From positions 1,157,264-1,221,263 of the forward strand of contig NZ_LN869529.1 of assembly GCF_001244995.1 (NCBI RefSeq): 64,000 nt of DNA. Direction: 5' to 3'. Below the pieces are notes generated by a model. That model searched no databases. It had not been told where the DNA came from and saw nothing but the letters and a program-made list of their open reading frames with translations. The stretch is from Intestinimonas massiliensis (ex Afouda et al. 2020). Its GTDB lineage: Bacteria > Bacillota > Clostridia > Oscillospirales > Oscillospiraceae. Positions 33,248 through 44,329 of this stretch are shown here, piece by piece. Both the position numbers and the translations under genes were made by a program. Each line of letters opens with the position of its first letter. Positions within the stretch are counted from its first letter, which is position 1.

Positions 33248-34495
33248 ATGGCATACAGCGAGCTAATAAAGAACTTCGAGCGTATCCGTGACTACATGCG
33301 CGAATTCTATGTCTATGGCTTCAAGAGCCGTGAGGAATATGATGCCAAAAGCGCACGTAGCTATGATAATGAGCGCCGTAGAATTGAAAGCTGGCTCGGC
33401 GACTATATGTCCTTCCATCAGGATGCAACCGGAAAGAACGTGTTTCTATCTGTAGATAGCCGGAGAATCCCTCAGAATCCCCTCCATAAAGCTTTCAAGG
33501 CAAAAAGCTTTACAGACAAGGATATTACACTGCATTTCTACATTTTGGACATCCTGGCTGATGGAAACGCTCTCTCCTCTAAGGAAATTATCGACCGGAT
33601 CACAGATGGCTATCTGTCTCATTTTAATGATGTCTTCTCTTTAGACGAATCCACTGTACGAAAGAAGCTGAAGGAGTATGAAGCACTCGGCCTCCTCTGT
33701 TCTGAGAAACGTGGTCGTGAGGTATTCTACAAGAGAACAGACGATGAGTCCTTTGATCTGACCACTTGGGCGGATGCTCTGGCATTCTTCTCTGAGGAAA
33801 ACCCCATGGGCGTTGTCGGTTCCTTTCTGATGGATAAACTGGAGGAAAACTCTGACGCCTTCCGTTTCAAGCATCACTACATACTCCATGCTCTGGATAG
33901 CGATGTGCTATGCGACCTACTGCTTGCCATTGATGAGCAGCGTGCTGTGGAATTAACAGTCAAGAGTCTCCGCAGCGGTCGCGATTACCAGCGTACAGTG
34001 TGCCCCCTGAACATTTATGTCAGCACACAGTCCGGTCGTCAGTATCTACTGGGTTACCATTATCGTGGCAAGCACATGACTTTCTTCCGACTGGATGCAA
34101 TCAAGAAAGTGGCCATCGGTAATGTTGAGAAGCATTATGAGAAGTATGTGGGGTATCAGGAAAAGTTTGACCAGCACCTCTGGGGTGTATCGACTGGCCC
34201 TGACCATAACCTGGATCATATTGAAATGACGATCCATCATGGCCCCGGTGAAGAGTTCATCCTGCAGCGTCTTGATCGTGAGAAGCGACACGGGCGCATC
34301 GAGATCATTGACGATCATACTTGTAAATTCGTAGCTGACGTTTATGACGCTTCTGAAATGCTTCCGTGGCTGAGGACCTTTATTGGCCGTATCGTAGATC
34401 TGCAGTGCAGCAGCCAATTCGTAGTAAAGACATTTTATGAGGATCTCGAGCGAATAAATGCTATGTACGGAGGTGACAACGGTGCTGTTCAGTGA
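33248..34495 (+). CDS. WYL-domain transcriptional regulator 1
   Basis: This 415-aa protein has an N-terminal winged-helix region (residues ~75-160, ALSSKEIIDRITDGY, DESTVRKKLKEYEALGLLCS) and a C-terminal WYL domain (GRQYLLGYHYRGKHMTFFRL). WYL domains bind nucleic-acid or nucleotide ligands and control defence and DNA/RNA-damage operons. The ATG at 33248 follows AAGGTGG; the frame upstream is not translated in my reading. It overlaps the next WYL gene by 14 nt. Confidence 0.88.
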   Translation: MAYSELIKNFERIRDYMREFYVYGFKSREEYDAKSARSYDNERRRIESWLGDYMSFHQDATGKNVFLSVDSRRIPQNPLHKAFKAKSFTDKDITLHFYILDILADGNALSSKEIIDRITDGYLSHFNDVFSLDESTVRKKLKEYEALGLLCSEKRGREVFYKRTDDESFDLTTWADALAFFSEENPMGVVGSFLMDKLEENSDAFRFKHHYILHALDSDVLCDLLLAIDEQRAVELTVKSLRSGRDYQRTVCPLNIYVSTQSGRQYLLGYHYRGKHMTFFRLDAIKKVAIGNVEKHYEKYVGYQEKFDQHLWGVSTGPDHNLDHIEMTIHHGPGEEFILQRLDREKRHGRIEIIDDHTCKFVADVYDASEMLPWLRTFIGRIVDLQCSSQFVVKTFYEDLERINAMYGGDNGAVQ

Positions 34496-35414
34496 AATCT
34501 ATGGCAGCTACTTCAACGTTGTCGCTGCCGTTCTCTCCGAAGCATCTGCCGGTTGCCTGACTGATCGACGCATGACAGAGCTGATCCAGGCTAAAGCATT
34601 TGCGGAAAGCTCCCTCTCAATTCCTGCAGCACTCAAAAAGGAAGCATGGCCTCTTCTTGACCAGGAACTGAAAACAGTGATCCAGCACTCCCCTACTATG
34701 CCTCTGACGTTGCTGCAGAAGCGTTGGCTCAAGGCGTTGCTGCAGGATCCACGCATTGCTCTGTTTAATCCTGATACCAATGGTCTTAAAGATATTGAAC
34801 CGTTATATCAGCCGGGTACATTCGTGCTGTTCGATCAGTATGCTGACGGCGATCCTTATGAGGATGAAAACTATATCGCGTGTTTCCGGACAGTGCTGCA
34901 GTCGATTAGGGAAAAGAGAATGCTCCGCATCCGCTTCCGGGGACATACCGGAATTCGTCACTCTCTAGTCTGCATGCCCTATCGCTTGGAGTACTCTGCA
35001 AAGGACGATAAGTTCCGGCTTCAGTCCCGAGGAAAGCGAAATATGCATACCATCAACCTCGCTCGCGTCCGGTCCTGTGAGCTGCTGGAGGAATATGACG
35101 TCACCAACATGCAACTACCGCAGGAACGCATGTGTGCACTGACTCTGCTTCTTCATGATGAAAGAAATGCTCTGGAGCGTGTATTACTCCACTTCTCTCA
35201 TTTTGAAAAGGAAACGCAGAAACTCGATCATCGTCTCTACCAGATCAAGTTGCGCTATGATCGTGACGATGAGACTGAACTGCTGATACGTGTTCTGTCA
35301 TTTGGTCCCGTGCTGGAGATTGTGTCTCCTGATGCATTCATTGATTTGATAAAGGAGCGACTCAAAAAGCAACATGCCTTCTCTCCTCAGAATTTGTTCC
35401 CGGTAGTTAAGTGA
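34482..35414 (+). CDS. WYL-domain transcriptional regulator 2
   Basis: This 310-aa protein starts at GTG 34482 after GGAGGTGA, inside the end of the first WYL gene. The WYL core is recognisable as MLRIRFRGHTGIRHSLVCMP followed by YRLEYSAKDDKFRLQ, with a C-terminal WCX-like extension (YQIKLRYDRDDETELLIRVL). It has no obvious HTH, so it may act as the partner of regulator 1. A terminator follows at 35440-35469. Confidence 0.82.
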   Translation: MLFSEIYGSYFNVVAAVLSEASAGCLTDRRMTELIQAKAFAESSLSIPAALKKEAWPLLDQELKTVIQHSPTMPLTLLQKRWLKALLQDPRIALFNPDTNGLKDIEPLYQPGTFVLFDQYADGDPYEDENYIACFRTVLQSIREKRMLRIRFRGHTGIRHSLVCMPYRLEYSAKDDKFRLQSRGKRNMHTINLARVRSCELLEEYDVTNMQLPQERMCALTLLLHDERNALERVLLHFSHFEKETQKLDHRLYQIKLRYDRDDETELLIRVLSFGPVLEIVSPDAFIDLIKERLKKQHAFSPQNLFPVVK

Positions 35415-35439
35415 TTTACGGCGAAATTAAGCAATAAGG

Positions 35440-35469
35440 AAGGGCCTCTGCTATTCAGCAGGGGCCCTT
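35440..35469 (+). terminator. Terminator after the WYL genes
   Basis: AAGGGCCTCTGCT/AGCAGGGGCCCTT stem; few T residues follow, so it is a moderate call. Confidence 0.6.
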
Positions 35470-35489
35470 GCTCCTACTCAGAAAATCAT

Positions 35490-35735
35490 TATACTCGTCC
35501 GGAGGCCATAACCAATATCTTCATGCGTCTGCTGGCCTCAGCCAATTCTTTCATGGCGTGCGTCTTTCGCTCTTCCCATGTCTTGTTTTATCTTCGCTAT
35601 GGTCACTAACAAGAGCAGCAATGTCGTACCGAATTTCTCCGCAATCTCCTCAACCGTCGTATCTGTATCTTCAACAGTGTCATGCAGAAGTCCCTGTCTT
35701 GCGCCGTGTACTTTCAGCCCAATTCGGCGAAGCAA
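35490..35735 (-). pseudogene. Fragment of an HD-domain (p)ppGpp hydrolase-like protein
   Basis: GLLHDTVEDTDTTVEEIAEKFG is the HD-domain core of RelA/SpoT-like hydrolases. It is followed in other frames by ALVSDHSEDKTRHGKSE and MKELAEASRRMKILVMA, so at least two frameshifts have occurred. No intact frame remains. Confidence 0.6.
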
Positions 35736-35831
35736 GTTCGTTTAGCCTGTTTTCGGCCACTAACAGATTTACCGCAGCCGTGAAAGGGCCACTTTGAATA
35801 GCATTATTAGAGGCATTGCTCTACGGCTTGT

Positions 35832-36062
35832 TTACACTTCGGTACTCAGCAGCAATTCGACCGGCAAGGTGTTGCAAGGCAAAAGCCAAACTCGTGTCAG
35901 AGCGTTTAAAAAATGCTGTAATTCTCGGCAGTTATTGCATCGTACGCCATTGTGATCTACTGCGTACCCCCGGAGCACCGCTTTCTCGGCAGAGGTTTTC
36001 ATGATACGGATACGGGCAAATACATCTTGTATCCCAGTCTTCACTAATCGTACATTTGTCAT
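35832..36062 (-). CDS. Short open frame of doubtful status next to IS630
   Basis: A 76-codon frame (MTNVRLVKTGIQDVFARIRI onward) ends just before the HD fragment. No ribosome site and no domain are recognisable. It may be noise or a fragment of the gene hit by IS630. Confidence 0.25.
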   Translation of the reverse strand: MTNVRLVKTGIQDVFARIRIMKTSAEKAVLRGYAVDHNGVRCNNCRELQHFLNALTRVWLLPCNTLPVELLLSTEV

Positions 36063-36064
36063 TA

Positions 36065-37043
36065 TTACATCATCCCTTCGTATTCTAAATTATAGCAATT
36101 TTCAGAATTAAAGCACATATCCGCAGGAGTTAACCATCCTGAGCAATCAGAAGCGGTTACTGTATGAAAAGCGACCTGAATGGCATCCGGGAGTTGATCT
36201 GCCATTCTGGCCTTGCATTTACGCAACAGAGCTTTTACCTTTGACCAAAGCTTTTCAATCGGATTCAAATCAGGGCTATAGGGCGGAAGATAGAGATACG
36301 GAATCTTAGCCTTATCTAACAGCGCCTTCACAACCTTAGCATGGTGCGACTTCATATTGTCCATAACGAGAACGGAATCTCCGTTCAAATATGGCAATAA
36401 GTCATGTTCCAAATATTCTTTGAATTTTTCGACCGTTGTTCCACCGGAAAAAGTTGTGTACCGTAAGGTTCCATCCCGCTGAATAGAAGACAGAATCGTC
36501 GTGTTCTTCGGCTTGGAGAGTGGCGCGGAGTCAACTGCTCTGCTTCCGCCAATCGAATAGGCATACCGCCTTGTCATATCGGTATTGCAGCCGCTTTCAT
36601 CCTGGAAAACGAGATGATTGATGTTGAACCCAGATATAAGGTCGTGCCAGTCTTTCCGTTTCCTTGCCACATCGGGGACGCTCCTGTTCGCTGGCATGGA
36701 GAGATTTCTTCTTGCGGCGATAACCCTGCTTTTTCAGAAATCGCCATACTGTATCAATGCTCACAGAAAGATCCAAGGTCTCTATGATTTCAAGACAGGT
36801 GATATCTGACCGTTTGCTTATAAGCGCCATAATATTTTGGCGATCTGCGTCCGAGAGCTTGGGCTTCTTTCCTCGAAGATTGGTTTGGGTTTCATAACTT
36901 CCGGTCTCGTTTCGCCGCTTCAGCAAACGGTAGATCGAACAGGGATTCACGCAAAAGCATTCCGCCAGTTCTTTCACGCTGATACCTTTGTCATACGCTT
37001 CCAAAATCAATTTTCGTGCTTCGTTATGTAGCATGACACTCAC
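36065..37043 (-). CDS. IS630-family transposase in two overlapping frames
   Basis: The first frame (37043-36597) holds the HTH region ([36 protein letters not shown]). The second (36697-36065) holds the DDE core: [21 protein letters not shown] and [13 protein letters not shown]. The frames overlap by about 100 nt and need a +1 or -2 shift near [15 protein letters not shown]. Some IS630 members use programmed frameshifting; a mutation is equally possible. The second frame runs a few codons past the inverted repeat. Confidence 0.82.
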
Positions 37044-37115
37044 CTTCCCTGGCTCTGTTATACCACTTTTGGCAAAAAGTTAAAGTGCTGTGCGATATTA
37101 TTGAAGATTGCTATA
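36091..37115 (-). mobile_element. IS630-family insertion sequence
   Basis: The ends show inverted repeats TATAGCAATTTTCA (36091-) and, on the other strand from 37115, TATAGCAATCTTCA. TA is present at both ends, as expected for TA-targeting IS630. Confidence 0.75.
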
Positions 37116-37122
37116 AAATACA

Positions 37123-37168
37123 AAAAAGAGAGCTAACTGACTAATCAAAATCAGTTAGCTCTCTTTTT
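37123..37168. terminator. Bidirectional terminator downstream of guaA
   Basis: An 18-bp perfect stem (AAAAAGAGAGCTAACTGA and complement) with A/T tracts on both sides, 94 bp past the guaA stop. Confidence 0.9.
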
Positions 37169-37261
37169 ATGAATAATGAAAAAATGTTGCCAAATCGTTG
37201 CCACGGAGGGTATCAAACCTTAGAAAAACCAGTCATATCAGGCTTTTCCGGGCCTCTGAAA

Positions 37262-38803
37262 TCATTCCCATTCTATTGTGGCGGGCGGTTTGGACGTGAT
37301 ATCATACACGATTCGGTTGATGCCCTTGACCTCATTGACAATTCGGGCAGACACCCGGTCCAGCACCTCGTAGGGGATGCGGGCCCAATCGGCGGTCATG
37401 AAGTCGCTGGTGGTGACGGCGCGCAGGGCCAGGGTGTAGTCATAGGTCCGGCCGTCGCCCATGACGCCCACACTGCGGGTGTTGGTCAGGACGGCGAAGT
37501 ACTGGTTCAGATTCTTGTCCTCACCGGCTTTGGCAATCTCGTCCCGGAAGATGGCGTCGGCTTCCCGCAGGGTGTCCGCCTTCTCCTTGGTGATGTCCCC
37601 GATGATGCGGATGGCAAGCCCCGGACCGGGAAAGGGCTGGCGCATGACCAGATACTCAGGCAGTCCCAACTCACGGCCCAACTGCCGCACCTCGTCCTTG
37701 AACAGAAGCCGCAGAGGCTCAATGATCTCCTGGAAGTCCACATAGTCGGGCAGTCCGCCCACGTTGTGGTGGCTCTTGATGACAGCGGCGTCCCCGGCGC
37801 CCGATTCGATCACGTCGGGATAAATGGTGCCCTGCGCCAGGAAGTCCACCTTGCCGATCTTTTTGGCCTCTTCCTCAAAAACCCGGATGAACTCCTCCCC
37901 GATGATCTTCCGCTTATGCTCGGGCTCGTCCACCCCGGCCAGCTTCAGCAAAAACCGGCTCTCGGCATCCACCCGGACAAAGTTCAGGTCCCATTTGGCA
38001 AAAGCCTGCTCTACCTCGTCCCCCTCGTTCTTCCGCATAAGCCCGTGATCGACGAAGACACAGGTAAGCTGCTTGCCGACGGCCTCGGCCAGCAGGGCGG
38101 CACATACGGAGGAATCTACTCCGCCGGACAGAGCCAGCAGCACCTTCCCGTCCCCCACCTTCTCCCGGATGGCGGCCACGGAGGTTTTCAGATAGTCCCC
38201 CATGGTCCAGTCTCCCACGGCTCCGCAGACCTCATAGAGAAAATTGCGGATCATATCCATGCCGTGCGCGGTGTGGTTGACCTCAGGGTGGTACTGCACT
38301 CCATAAAAGCCCCGGGCTTCGTCGGCGATGGCCACATTGGGGCAGGCGTCCGTGTGGGCGGTGAGAGCAAAGCCCTCGGGCACCCGGGCCATATAGTCCC
38401 CATGGCTCATCCAGGACACGCCCTGCGCCGGCAGGCCCCGGAAGAGCCGGCAGGAGGTATCGTAGTAGGTCTCCGTCTTGCCGTACTCCCGGGCGGTGTC
38501 CGCCTGGGCGGCGGTGACCTGTCCTCCCAGGGTGTGGGCCATGAGCTGGCAGCCGTAGCAGATACCCAGCACGGGGACTCCCAGTTCGAAGACAGCCGGG
38601 TCCACATGGGGCGCGCGTTCGTCATAGACGCTGTTGGGTCCGCCGGTGAAAATGAAGCCGATGGGCTTCATGGCCTCAAGCTCCGCCAGTGGGGTGGTAT
38701 AGGGGCGCACCTCGCAGTAGACGCCGCACTCCCGGACCCGCCGGGCGATGAGCTGGTTGTACTGCCCGCCGAAATCCAGTACGATGATCAATTGATGCTT
38801 CAT
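37262..38803 (-). CDS. guaA: GMP synthase (glutamine-hydrolysing)
   Basis: This 513-aa enzyme converts XMP to GMP using glutamine and ATP. The N-terminal class I amidotransferase shows the nucleophile Cys in [11 protein letters not shown] and the His/Glu pair in YHPEVNHT. The ATP pyrophosphatase domain has [16 protein letters not shown], and the C-terminal dimerisation domain is complete. It follows carB by 22 nt, so purine and carbamoyl-phosphate genes share a transcript. Confidence 0.97.
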   Translation of the reverse strand: MKHQLIIVLDFGGQYNQLIARRVRECGVYCEVRPYTTPLAELEAMKPIGFIFTGGPNSVYDERAPHVDPAVFELGVPVLGICYGCQLMAHTLGGQVTAAQADTAREYGKTETYYDTSCRLFRGLPAQGVSWMSHGDYMARVPEGFALTAHTDACPNVAIADEARGFYGVQYHPEVNHTAHGMDMIRNFLYEVCGAVGDWTMGDYLKTSVAAIREKVGDGKVLLALSGGVDSSVCAALLAEAVGKQLTCVFVDHGLMRKNEGDEVEQAFAKWDLNFVRVDAESRFLLKLAGVDEPEHKRKIIGEEFIRVFEEEAKKIGKVDFLAQGTIYPDVIESGAGDAAVIKSHHNVGGLPDYVDFQEIIEPLRLLFKDEVRQLGRELGLPEYLVMRQPFPGPGLAIRIIGDITKEKADTLREADAIFRDEIAKAGEDKNLNQYFAVLTNTRSVGVMGDGRTYDYTLALRAVTTSDFMTADWARIPYEVLDRVSARIVNEVKGINRIVYDITSKPPATIEWE

Positions 38804-38825
38804 ACTCCTACTCCTCTCCGGGGCC

Positions 38826-41800
38826 TCAGATCCGGGTAATGTCGATGGGACGCAGGTCCACGCTTCTCCCCTGCTCCCGGACGGTCAGAACGGCATGTGC
38901 GGTGTCAATGGCGGTGACGCAGCCCACCGAGTGCTCCACGGCAGCCCGGCGAATCTTGAAGCCGTCCGTGTCGTGCTTGCGGCCCTTGGTGGGGGTATTG
39001 ATGACCAGGTCCACCGAGCCGGAGGCGATCATGTCCAGGATATTGGGGTGGGCCTGGGTGACCCTGGCCACCTTCCTGGCCTCCACGCCGGCGGCGTTCA
39101 AGGCATCGCAGGTACCGGAGGTGGCCAGAATCTCGATGCCCATCTCGGCCAGGCCCCGGGCAATCCCCACGATCTCGCCCTTGTCCTCGTCCTTGACGGT
39201 AATGATGACCCGGCCGCCCCGCTTGGGCACCTTCATATTGGCCCCCTTGAAGGCCTTCAGCAGGGCCTGGGGGAAGGACTCCGCGATGCCCAGCACCTCG
39301 CCGGTGGATTTCATCTCGGGCCCAAGGCCGGTGTCCACGTCGGTGAGCTTCTCAAAGGAGAACACCGGCATCTTCACGGCGTAATAGGGGGCCTCGGGGT
39401 AGATGCCGGTACCATAGCCCAAGTCCTTCAGCTTCTGGCCCAGCATAACCTTGGTGGCCAGGTCGATGATGGGCACGCCGGTGACCTTGGAGATATAGGG
39501 AATGGTGCGGCTGGAGCGGGGGTTGACCTCGATGACGTACACCTGGTCGTCGTACAGGATGAACTGGATGTTGATGAGGCCGATGACCCCCAGGGCCTTG
39601 GCCAGATCGTAGGTGTACTGCAAAATGGTCTGTTTGTGCTTCTCCTCGATGTGGAGCGGCGGATAGACCGAAATGGAGTCGCCGGAGTGGACGCCGGCCC
39701 GCTCCACATGCTCCATGACGCCGGGGATCAGAATGTCCTCCCCGTCGAACACGCCGTCCACCTCCACCTCCCGGCCCATCAGGTATTTGTCCACCAGGAT
39801 GGGGTGTTCCTGCTCGGTCATGTTGATGATCTTCATGAACTCCACGATGTTGCGGTCGTTATAGGCGATCTCCATCCCCTGTCCGCCCAGCACATAGGAG
39901 GGACGCACCAGCACGGGATAGCCCACCTCGTGGGCGGCGGCCAGCGCCTCTTCGGTGGTAAAGACCGTCTTGCCCGCGGCCCGGGGAATCCTGCACTGCT
40001 GGAGGATCTCGTCGAACCGCTCCCGGTCCTCGGCGGCGTCCACGCCGTCGGAGGAGGTGCCCAGGATGGGCACGCCCATGTCGGTGAGGGCCTTGGCCAG
40101 CTTGATGGCGGTCTGGCCGCCGAACTGGACCACCGCCCCCCAGGGCTTCTCCAGCTCCACCACAGCCTCCACGTCCTCGGGCGTCAGGGGCTCAAAGTAC
40201 AGCTTGTCGGCCACGTCAAAGTCGGTGGAGACGGTCTCGGGGTTATTGTTGATGATGATGGTCTCATAGCCCAGGCGCTTGAAGGCCCAGACCGAATGGA
40301 CCGAGCAGTAGTCAAACTCGATACCCTGGCCAATGCGGATGGGCCCGGAGCCCAGCACCAGCACCTTCCTCTTCTCCCTGGCCGCCTGGGTGCGATGGGC
40401 CTCGCCCTGGCTGGCGGAGAGATAGGGTGCTCTGGGAATATCAGGCGCCAGCTCGCCCACGTCGGGGAGATGGAGCGGTTCGGCGGCCTCGTTTTCCGCG
40501 TCGTAGGTGGAGTAGTAATAGGGGGTCTGGGCCTCGAACTCAGCGGCGCAGGTGTCCACCATCTTGAAGGCGGGCACAAGGCCCTGCCGCTCCCGCAGGG
40601 CCTTGATCTCCGCCCGCTCCTTCCCCGCCAGGGCGGCGATCCAGGCGTCGGAGAAGCCCATCTCCTTGGCCTGCCGGAGGGTATCCGGGTCCAGCCGGCC
40701 GCGCTCCAGCCGGTCCTCCATATCCACGATATTTTGGAACCGGTCCAGGAACCACAGGTCGTATTGGGTGATTTTGTTGATCTTCTCCGGCGAGAAGCCC
40801 CGGCGCAGCGCCTCGGCCACAATGAACAGCCGCTGATCGTCGATGTTGACCAGCCGGTCCTCGATGTCCTCGGTATACAGCTCGTCCAATCCCGGCAGGC
40901 GCAGGGACTTGACGGGCAGCTCCAGTGAGCGGATGGCCTTCATCAGGGCCCCCTCGAAGGAGTTGCCGATGGCCATGACCTCGCCGGTGGCCTTCATCTG
41001 AGTGCCCAGAGTACGGCTGGCGGTGGTGAACTTGTCGAAGGGCAGGCGGGGGATCTTAAGCACACAGTAATCCAGGGTGGGCTCGAAGCAGGCGGTGGTC
41101 TTTCCGGTGACGGCGTTGGGGATCTCGTCCAGGGTGTAGCCCAGGGCGATCTTGGCGGCCACCTTGGCGATGGGATAGCCGGTGGCCTTGGAGGCCAGAG
41201 CGGAGGAGCGGCTCACCCGGGGGTTGACCTCGATGACGGCATATTCAAAGGAATCGGGGTTCAGCGCCAGTTGCACGTTGCAGCCGCCCTCGATCTTCAG
41301 GGCGGAGATGATGTCCAGCGAGGCGGAGCGCAGCATCTGATATTCCCTGTTGGCCAGGGTCTGGGTGGGGGCCACCACGATGGAGTCGCCGGTGTGGACG
41401 CCCACGGGGTCGATGTTCTCCATGGAGCAGATCTGGATGACATTGCCCGCCGAGTCCCGCATGACCTCGAACTCGATCTCCTTCCAGCCGGCGATGGAGC
41501 GCTCGATGAGGACCTGGCCCACCCGGCTGAGGTGGATGCCCCGGTCGGCAATCTCCCGCAGACCGGGCTCATCGTAGGCGATGCCGCCGCCGGTGCCGCC
41601 CAGCGTATAGGCGGGGCGGACGATGACCGGATAGCCGATGCGCCCGGCGAAGGCCACGGCATCCTCCACGGACTCCACCACGTCGGAGGTGACGCAGGGC
41701 TGCCCGATCTCCTCCATGGCGTCCTTAAAGCCCTGGCGGTCCTCCGCCTTGCGGATGGACTCGGGGGAGGTGCCCAGCAGCCGCACGCCGTACTGGTCCA

Positions 41801-42122
41801 AAATGCCCTGTTCATGGAGGTTCATGGCCAGGTTCAGCCCGGTCTGGCCGCCCAGGGTGGGCAGGATGGAGTCGGGCCGCTCTTTCTGGATGACCTGGGT
41901 CACGCTGGCGATGTTGAGGGGCTCAATATACACGTGGTCGGCGATGTCCTTGTCGGTCATGATGGTGGCGGGGTTGGAGTTGACCAGCACCACCTCCACG
42001 CCCTCTTCCTTCAGGGCGCGGCAGGCCTGGGTGCCCGCGTAGTCGAATTCGGCGGCCTGGCCGATGACGATGGGGCCGGAGCCCAGCACCAGCACCTTTT
42101 GGATCTTAGGGTTTTTCGGCAT
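38826..42122 (-). CDS. carB: Carbamoyl-phosphate synthase large subunit
   Basis: This 1098-aa synthetase makes carbamoyl phosphate from bicarbonate, ammonia and ATP for arginine and pyrimidine synthesis. Two homologous ATP-grasp halves begin [20 protein letters not shown] and [20 protein letters not shown], and a C-terminal MGS-like allosteric domain ([20 protein letters not shown]) follows. The ATG overlaps the carA stop by 1 nt (TAATG). Confidence 0.98.
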   Translation of the reverse strand: MPKNPKIQKVLVLGSGPIVIGQAAEFDYAGTQACRALKEEGVEVVLVNSNPATIMTDKDIADHVYIEPLNIASVTQVIQKERPDSILPTLGGQTGLNLAMNLHEQGILDQYGVRLLGTSPESIRKAEDRQGFKDAMEEIGQPCVTSDVVESVEDAVAFAGRIGYPVIVRPAYTLGGTGGGIAYDEPGLREIADRGIHLSRVGQVLIERSIAGWKEIEFEVMRDSAGNVIQICSMENIDPVGVHTGDSIVVAPTQTLANREYQMLRSASLDIISALKIEGGCNVQLALNPDSFEYAVIEVNPRVSRSSALASKATGYPIAKVAAKIALGYTLDEIPNAVTGKTTACFEPTLDYCVLKIPRLPFDKFTTASRTLGTQMKATGEVMAIGNSFEGALMKAIRSLELPVKSLRLPGLDELYTEDIEDRLVNIDDQRLFIVAEALRRGFSPEKINKITQYDLWFLDRFQNIVDMEDRLERGRLDPDTLRQAKEMGFSDAWIAALAGKERAEIKALRERQGLVPAFKMVDTCAAEFEAQTPYYYSTYDAENEAAEPLHLPDVGELAPDIPRAPYLSASQGEAHRTQAAREKRKVLVLGSGPIRIGQGIEFDYCSVHSVWAFKRLGYETIIINNNPETVSTDFDVADKLYFEPLTPEDVEAVVELEKPWGAVVQFGGQTAIKLAKALTDMGVPILGTSSDGVDAAEDRERFDEILQQCRIPRAAGKTVFTTEEALAAAHEVGYPVLVRPSYVLGGQGMEIAYNDRNIVEFMKIINMTEQEHPILVDKYLMGREVEVDGVFDGEDILIPGVMEHVERAGVHSGDSISVYPPLHIEEKHKQTILQYTYDLAKALGVIGLINIQFILYDDQVYVIEVNPRSSRTIPYISKVTGVPIIDLATKVMLGQKLKDLGYGTGIYPEAPYYAVKMPVFSFEKLTDVDTGLGPEMKSTGEVLGIAESFPQALLKAFKGANMKVPKRGGRVIITVKDEDKGEIVGIARGLAEMGIEILATSGTCDALNAAGVEARKVARVTQAHPNILDMIASGSVDLVINTPTKGRKHDTDGFKIRRAAVEHSVGCVTAIDTAHAVLTVREQGRSVDLRPIDITRI

Positions 42123-43207
42123 TACCAGGCGCCTCCTTCCATCTTGCTCACAAAGCGGTCAAACAGGTACTCCGTATCCTGGGGGCCCGGGGAGGCCTCG
42201 GGGTGGAACTGGACGGTGCACACGTTGCCGTTTTGATAACGCAGGCCCTCCACTGAGCCCTCGTTGACGTTGACGTGGGAGACCTGGGCCACCGCAGGGT
42301 CCACGCTCTCCGCCGTGACCACATAGCCGTGGTTCTGGGAGGTGATGAACACCCGTCCGGCGGCCAGGTCCTTCACCGGGTGGTTGGCCCCCCGGTGGCC
42401 GAAGCGCATCTTCCGGGTCGCGGCTCCGGTGGCCAGGGCCATGAGCTGGTGGCCCAGACAGACGGCAAAGATGGGCAGGCCGGAGTCGTAGAGCTTCCTC
42501 ACCTCGGCGATGATGGCCACGTTGTCCGCCGGGTCACCGGGGCCGTTGGAGAGCATCACGCCGTCGAAGTTCCCCTCCAGCACGGTCTCGGCGGGGGTAT
42601 GGGCAGGGTAGACCGTCACCTGGCAGCCCCGCTCCTGGAGGCAGCGGACCATGTTCTCCTTGACGCCGTAATCCATCAAAGCCACCCGCAGCTTCTGCAC
42701 GCCGTGGGCGGGGCAGACCTGGGGGGCCTTGCGGGTCACCCGCTCCACCGTGCCCTCCACCCGGTAGGCGCGGATTTTGCTCAAACAGTCCTCTATACAA
42801 AAATCCTCCGCACAGGTGATCATACCGTTCATGGTGCCCTGATTGCGGAGAATGCGGGTGATCGCGCGGGTGTCCACCCCCTCGATCCCCGTGATATTAT
42901 GTTGTTTCAAATAGATATCCAGATCGCCCTCACAGCGGAAATTGCTCCCGCGCCGGGCCAGATGACGGACCACAAAGGCCTCCGCCCAAGGCCGGGCGGA
43001 CTCATTGTCCGCGCCGTTCACGCCGTAATTGCCGATGAGAGGATAAGACATCACGATGCCCTGTCCCGCATAGGACGGGTCGGTCAAGATCTCCTGGTAG
43101 CCGGTCATGGAGGTGTTGAACACCATCTCGCACACCCGGTCTCCCGTAGCGCCGATGCTCTGCCCGTGAAAGACCGCGCCGTTGCCCAGAATGAGGGTCG
43201 CTTTCAT
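42122..43207 (-). CDS. carA: Carbamoyl-phosphate synthase small subunit
   Basis: This 361-aa glutaminase subunit feeds ammonia to CarB. The N-terminal CarA domain ([10 protein letters not shown]-type start [19 protein letters not shown]) is followed by a class I amidotransferase with the nucleophile in [12 protein letters not shown], the oxyanion region LSNGPGDP and the His/Glu pair FHPEASPGP. It heads the carA-carB-guaA operon. Confidence 0.97.
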   Translation of the reverse strand: MKATLILGNGAVFHGQSIGATGDRVCEMVFNTSMTGYQEILTDPSYAGQGIVMSYPLIGNYGVNGADNESARPWAEAFVVRHLARRGSNFRCEGDLDIYLKQHNITGIEGVDTRAITRILRNQGTMNGMITCAEDFCIEDCLSKIRAYRVEGTVERVTRKAPQVCPAHGVQKLRVALMDYGVKENMVRCLQERGCQVTVYPAHTPAETVLEGNFDGVMLSNGPGDPADNVAIIAEVRKLYDSGLPIFAVCLGHQLMALATGAATRKMRFGHRGANHPVKDLAAGRVFITSQNHGYVVTAESVDPAVAQVSHVNVNEGSVEGLRYQNGNVCTVQFHPEASPGPQDTEYLFDRFVSKMEGGAW

Positions 43208-43250
43208 CGTCTGGAATCCCGCCTTTCGTATTCTGAATGTGATCTGTCCA

Positions 43251-43278
43251 ATTTTATCCCAAAGATCACCCGTTTACA
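43251..43278 (-). promoter_or_regulatory. Promoter of carA-carB-guaA
   Basis: TTGTAA (43273-43278) and TAAAAT (43251-43256) lie 16 bp apart on the minus strand. No PyrR binding loop was recognised. Confidence 0.55.
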
Positions 43279-43343
43279 AGTTCCGACCCTTCTCTTTTCG
43301 GCCCAAAAACGAAAAAACGTGGTTTTGGACAAATGCCCGCGCC

Positions 43344-44177
43344 TCAGCAGGCAGGCGTCACGTCAATGATGACCAGTTCCGGCCGGTTGAAAACCCGGGG
43401 CACCCGGGTGGACTCCCTGGCCAGTCCCCGGCTGACGATCAGCGTGCCGCCCTCCAGCTCATACCGCCCTCCGGCGTATGGGGGGAACAGGCCCTGATCC
43501 GGCGCGAGCAGGCCGTTGACCACCCCAGGCAGCCGCCACTGGCCTCCATGGGCGTGGCCCGCCAGGATCAGGTCGAAGCCCCGCCCCCGGTATGCCTCCA
43601 CCCGCTCGGGGCGGTGGGTCAGCAGTATGGTGAAAAGGTCTGGATCGGCCTGCGCCGCGGCCCGCGCAAGCTGGGCGCGCCAGACCGCCTCCCCCGCCGC
43701 CGGGTCGTCCACGCCGCAGAGCTGTATGGTCTGCCCGTCCACGGCCACGGGGACGCACGCTCCCTCCAGCACGGTCACGCCCCGTGCCTCCAGCGCGGTC
43801 TTGATGGCGTGGGCCTCTCCGCTCCAGAACTCGTGGTTGCCCGAGACATAATAGGTGGGCCAGCTCGCGGCCAGGGCGGACGCCGCCGTATAGGCCCGCT
43901 CCGGGTCCATGCGCGCGTCGTCGTCCACGATGTCGCCGCCCAGCAGCACCACGTCCGGGCCCTCTGCCGCCACCGCCTCCAGCAGCCCGGCCTGCCCCTC
44001 CCCGTAATCGCAGCTATGCAAGTCGGTGAGCAGGGCGATGCGGACCGGTACGGACACCCGGGCGGTCTCCAGCCGGTAGTGGCGCACCGCCAGCCGGGCA
44101 TCCAGCGCGGCAACTACCGTCCCCGCCAAAAGGACCGCCAGGGGCAGCCAGATGCGCCGCTTCTTTTTTCCCAACAC
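43344..44177 (-). CDS. Membrane-anchored metallophosphoesterase
   Basis: This 277-aa calcineurin-like phosphoesterase has one N-terminal membrane helix and the full metal-site set: LLTDLHSCDYG, LLGGDIVDDD, VSGNHEFWSG, LTHRPERV and LAGHAHGGQW. It resembles the YkuE-type family of uncertain substrate. The start is GTG 44177 after GAGG. It is divergent from the DUF421 gene. Confidence 0.9.
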   Translation of the reverse strand: MLGKKKRRIWLPLAVLLAGTVVAALDARLAVRHYRLETARVSVPVRIALLTDLHSCDYGEGQAGLLEAVAAEGPDVVLLGGDIVDDDARMDPERAYTAASALAASWPTYYVSGNHEFWSGEAHAIKTALEARGVTVLEGACVPVAVDGQTIQLCGVDDPAAGEAVWRAQLARAAAQADPDLFTILLTHRPERVEAYRGRGFDLILAGHAHGGQWRLPGVVNGLLAPDQGLFPPYAGGRYELEGGTLIVSRGLARESTRVPRVFNRPELVIIDVTPAC

Positions 44178-44329
44178 AGGGCCTCGCCTCCGCCGTTTTC
44201 TTTGAGGATACCATACCCCGCCCCGGGATGTCTGAAGAAAGTATGAAGATTTGTTCCGCCGCCGCAGGAATAATCCATCCCCGCCGGGCCATACTGAGGT
44301 GTGAATCCTACCGACTGGGAGGGCCTTCC

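Noticed and set aside
38895-40928. 677-codon plus-strand frame antisense to carB
   Set aside because: carB is unmistakable on the other strand; the antisense frame is a GC-content effect.
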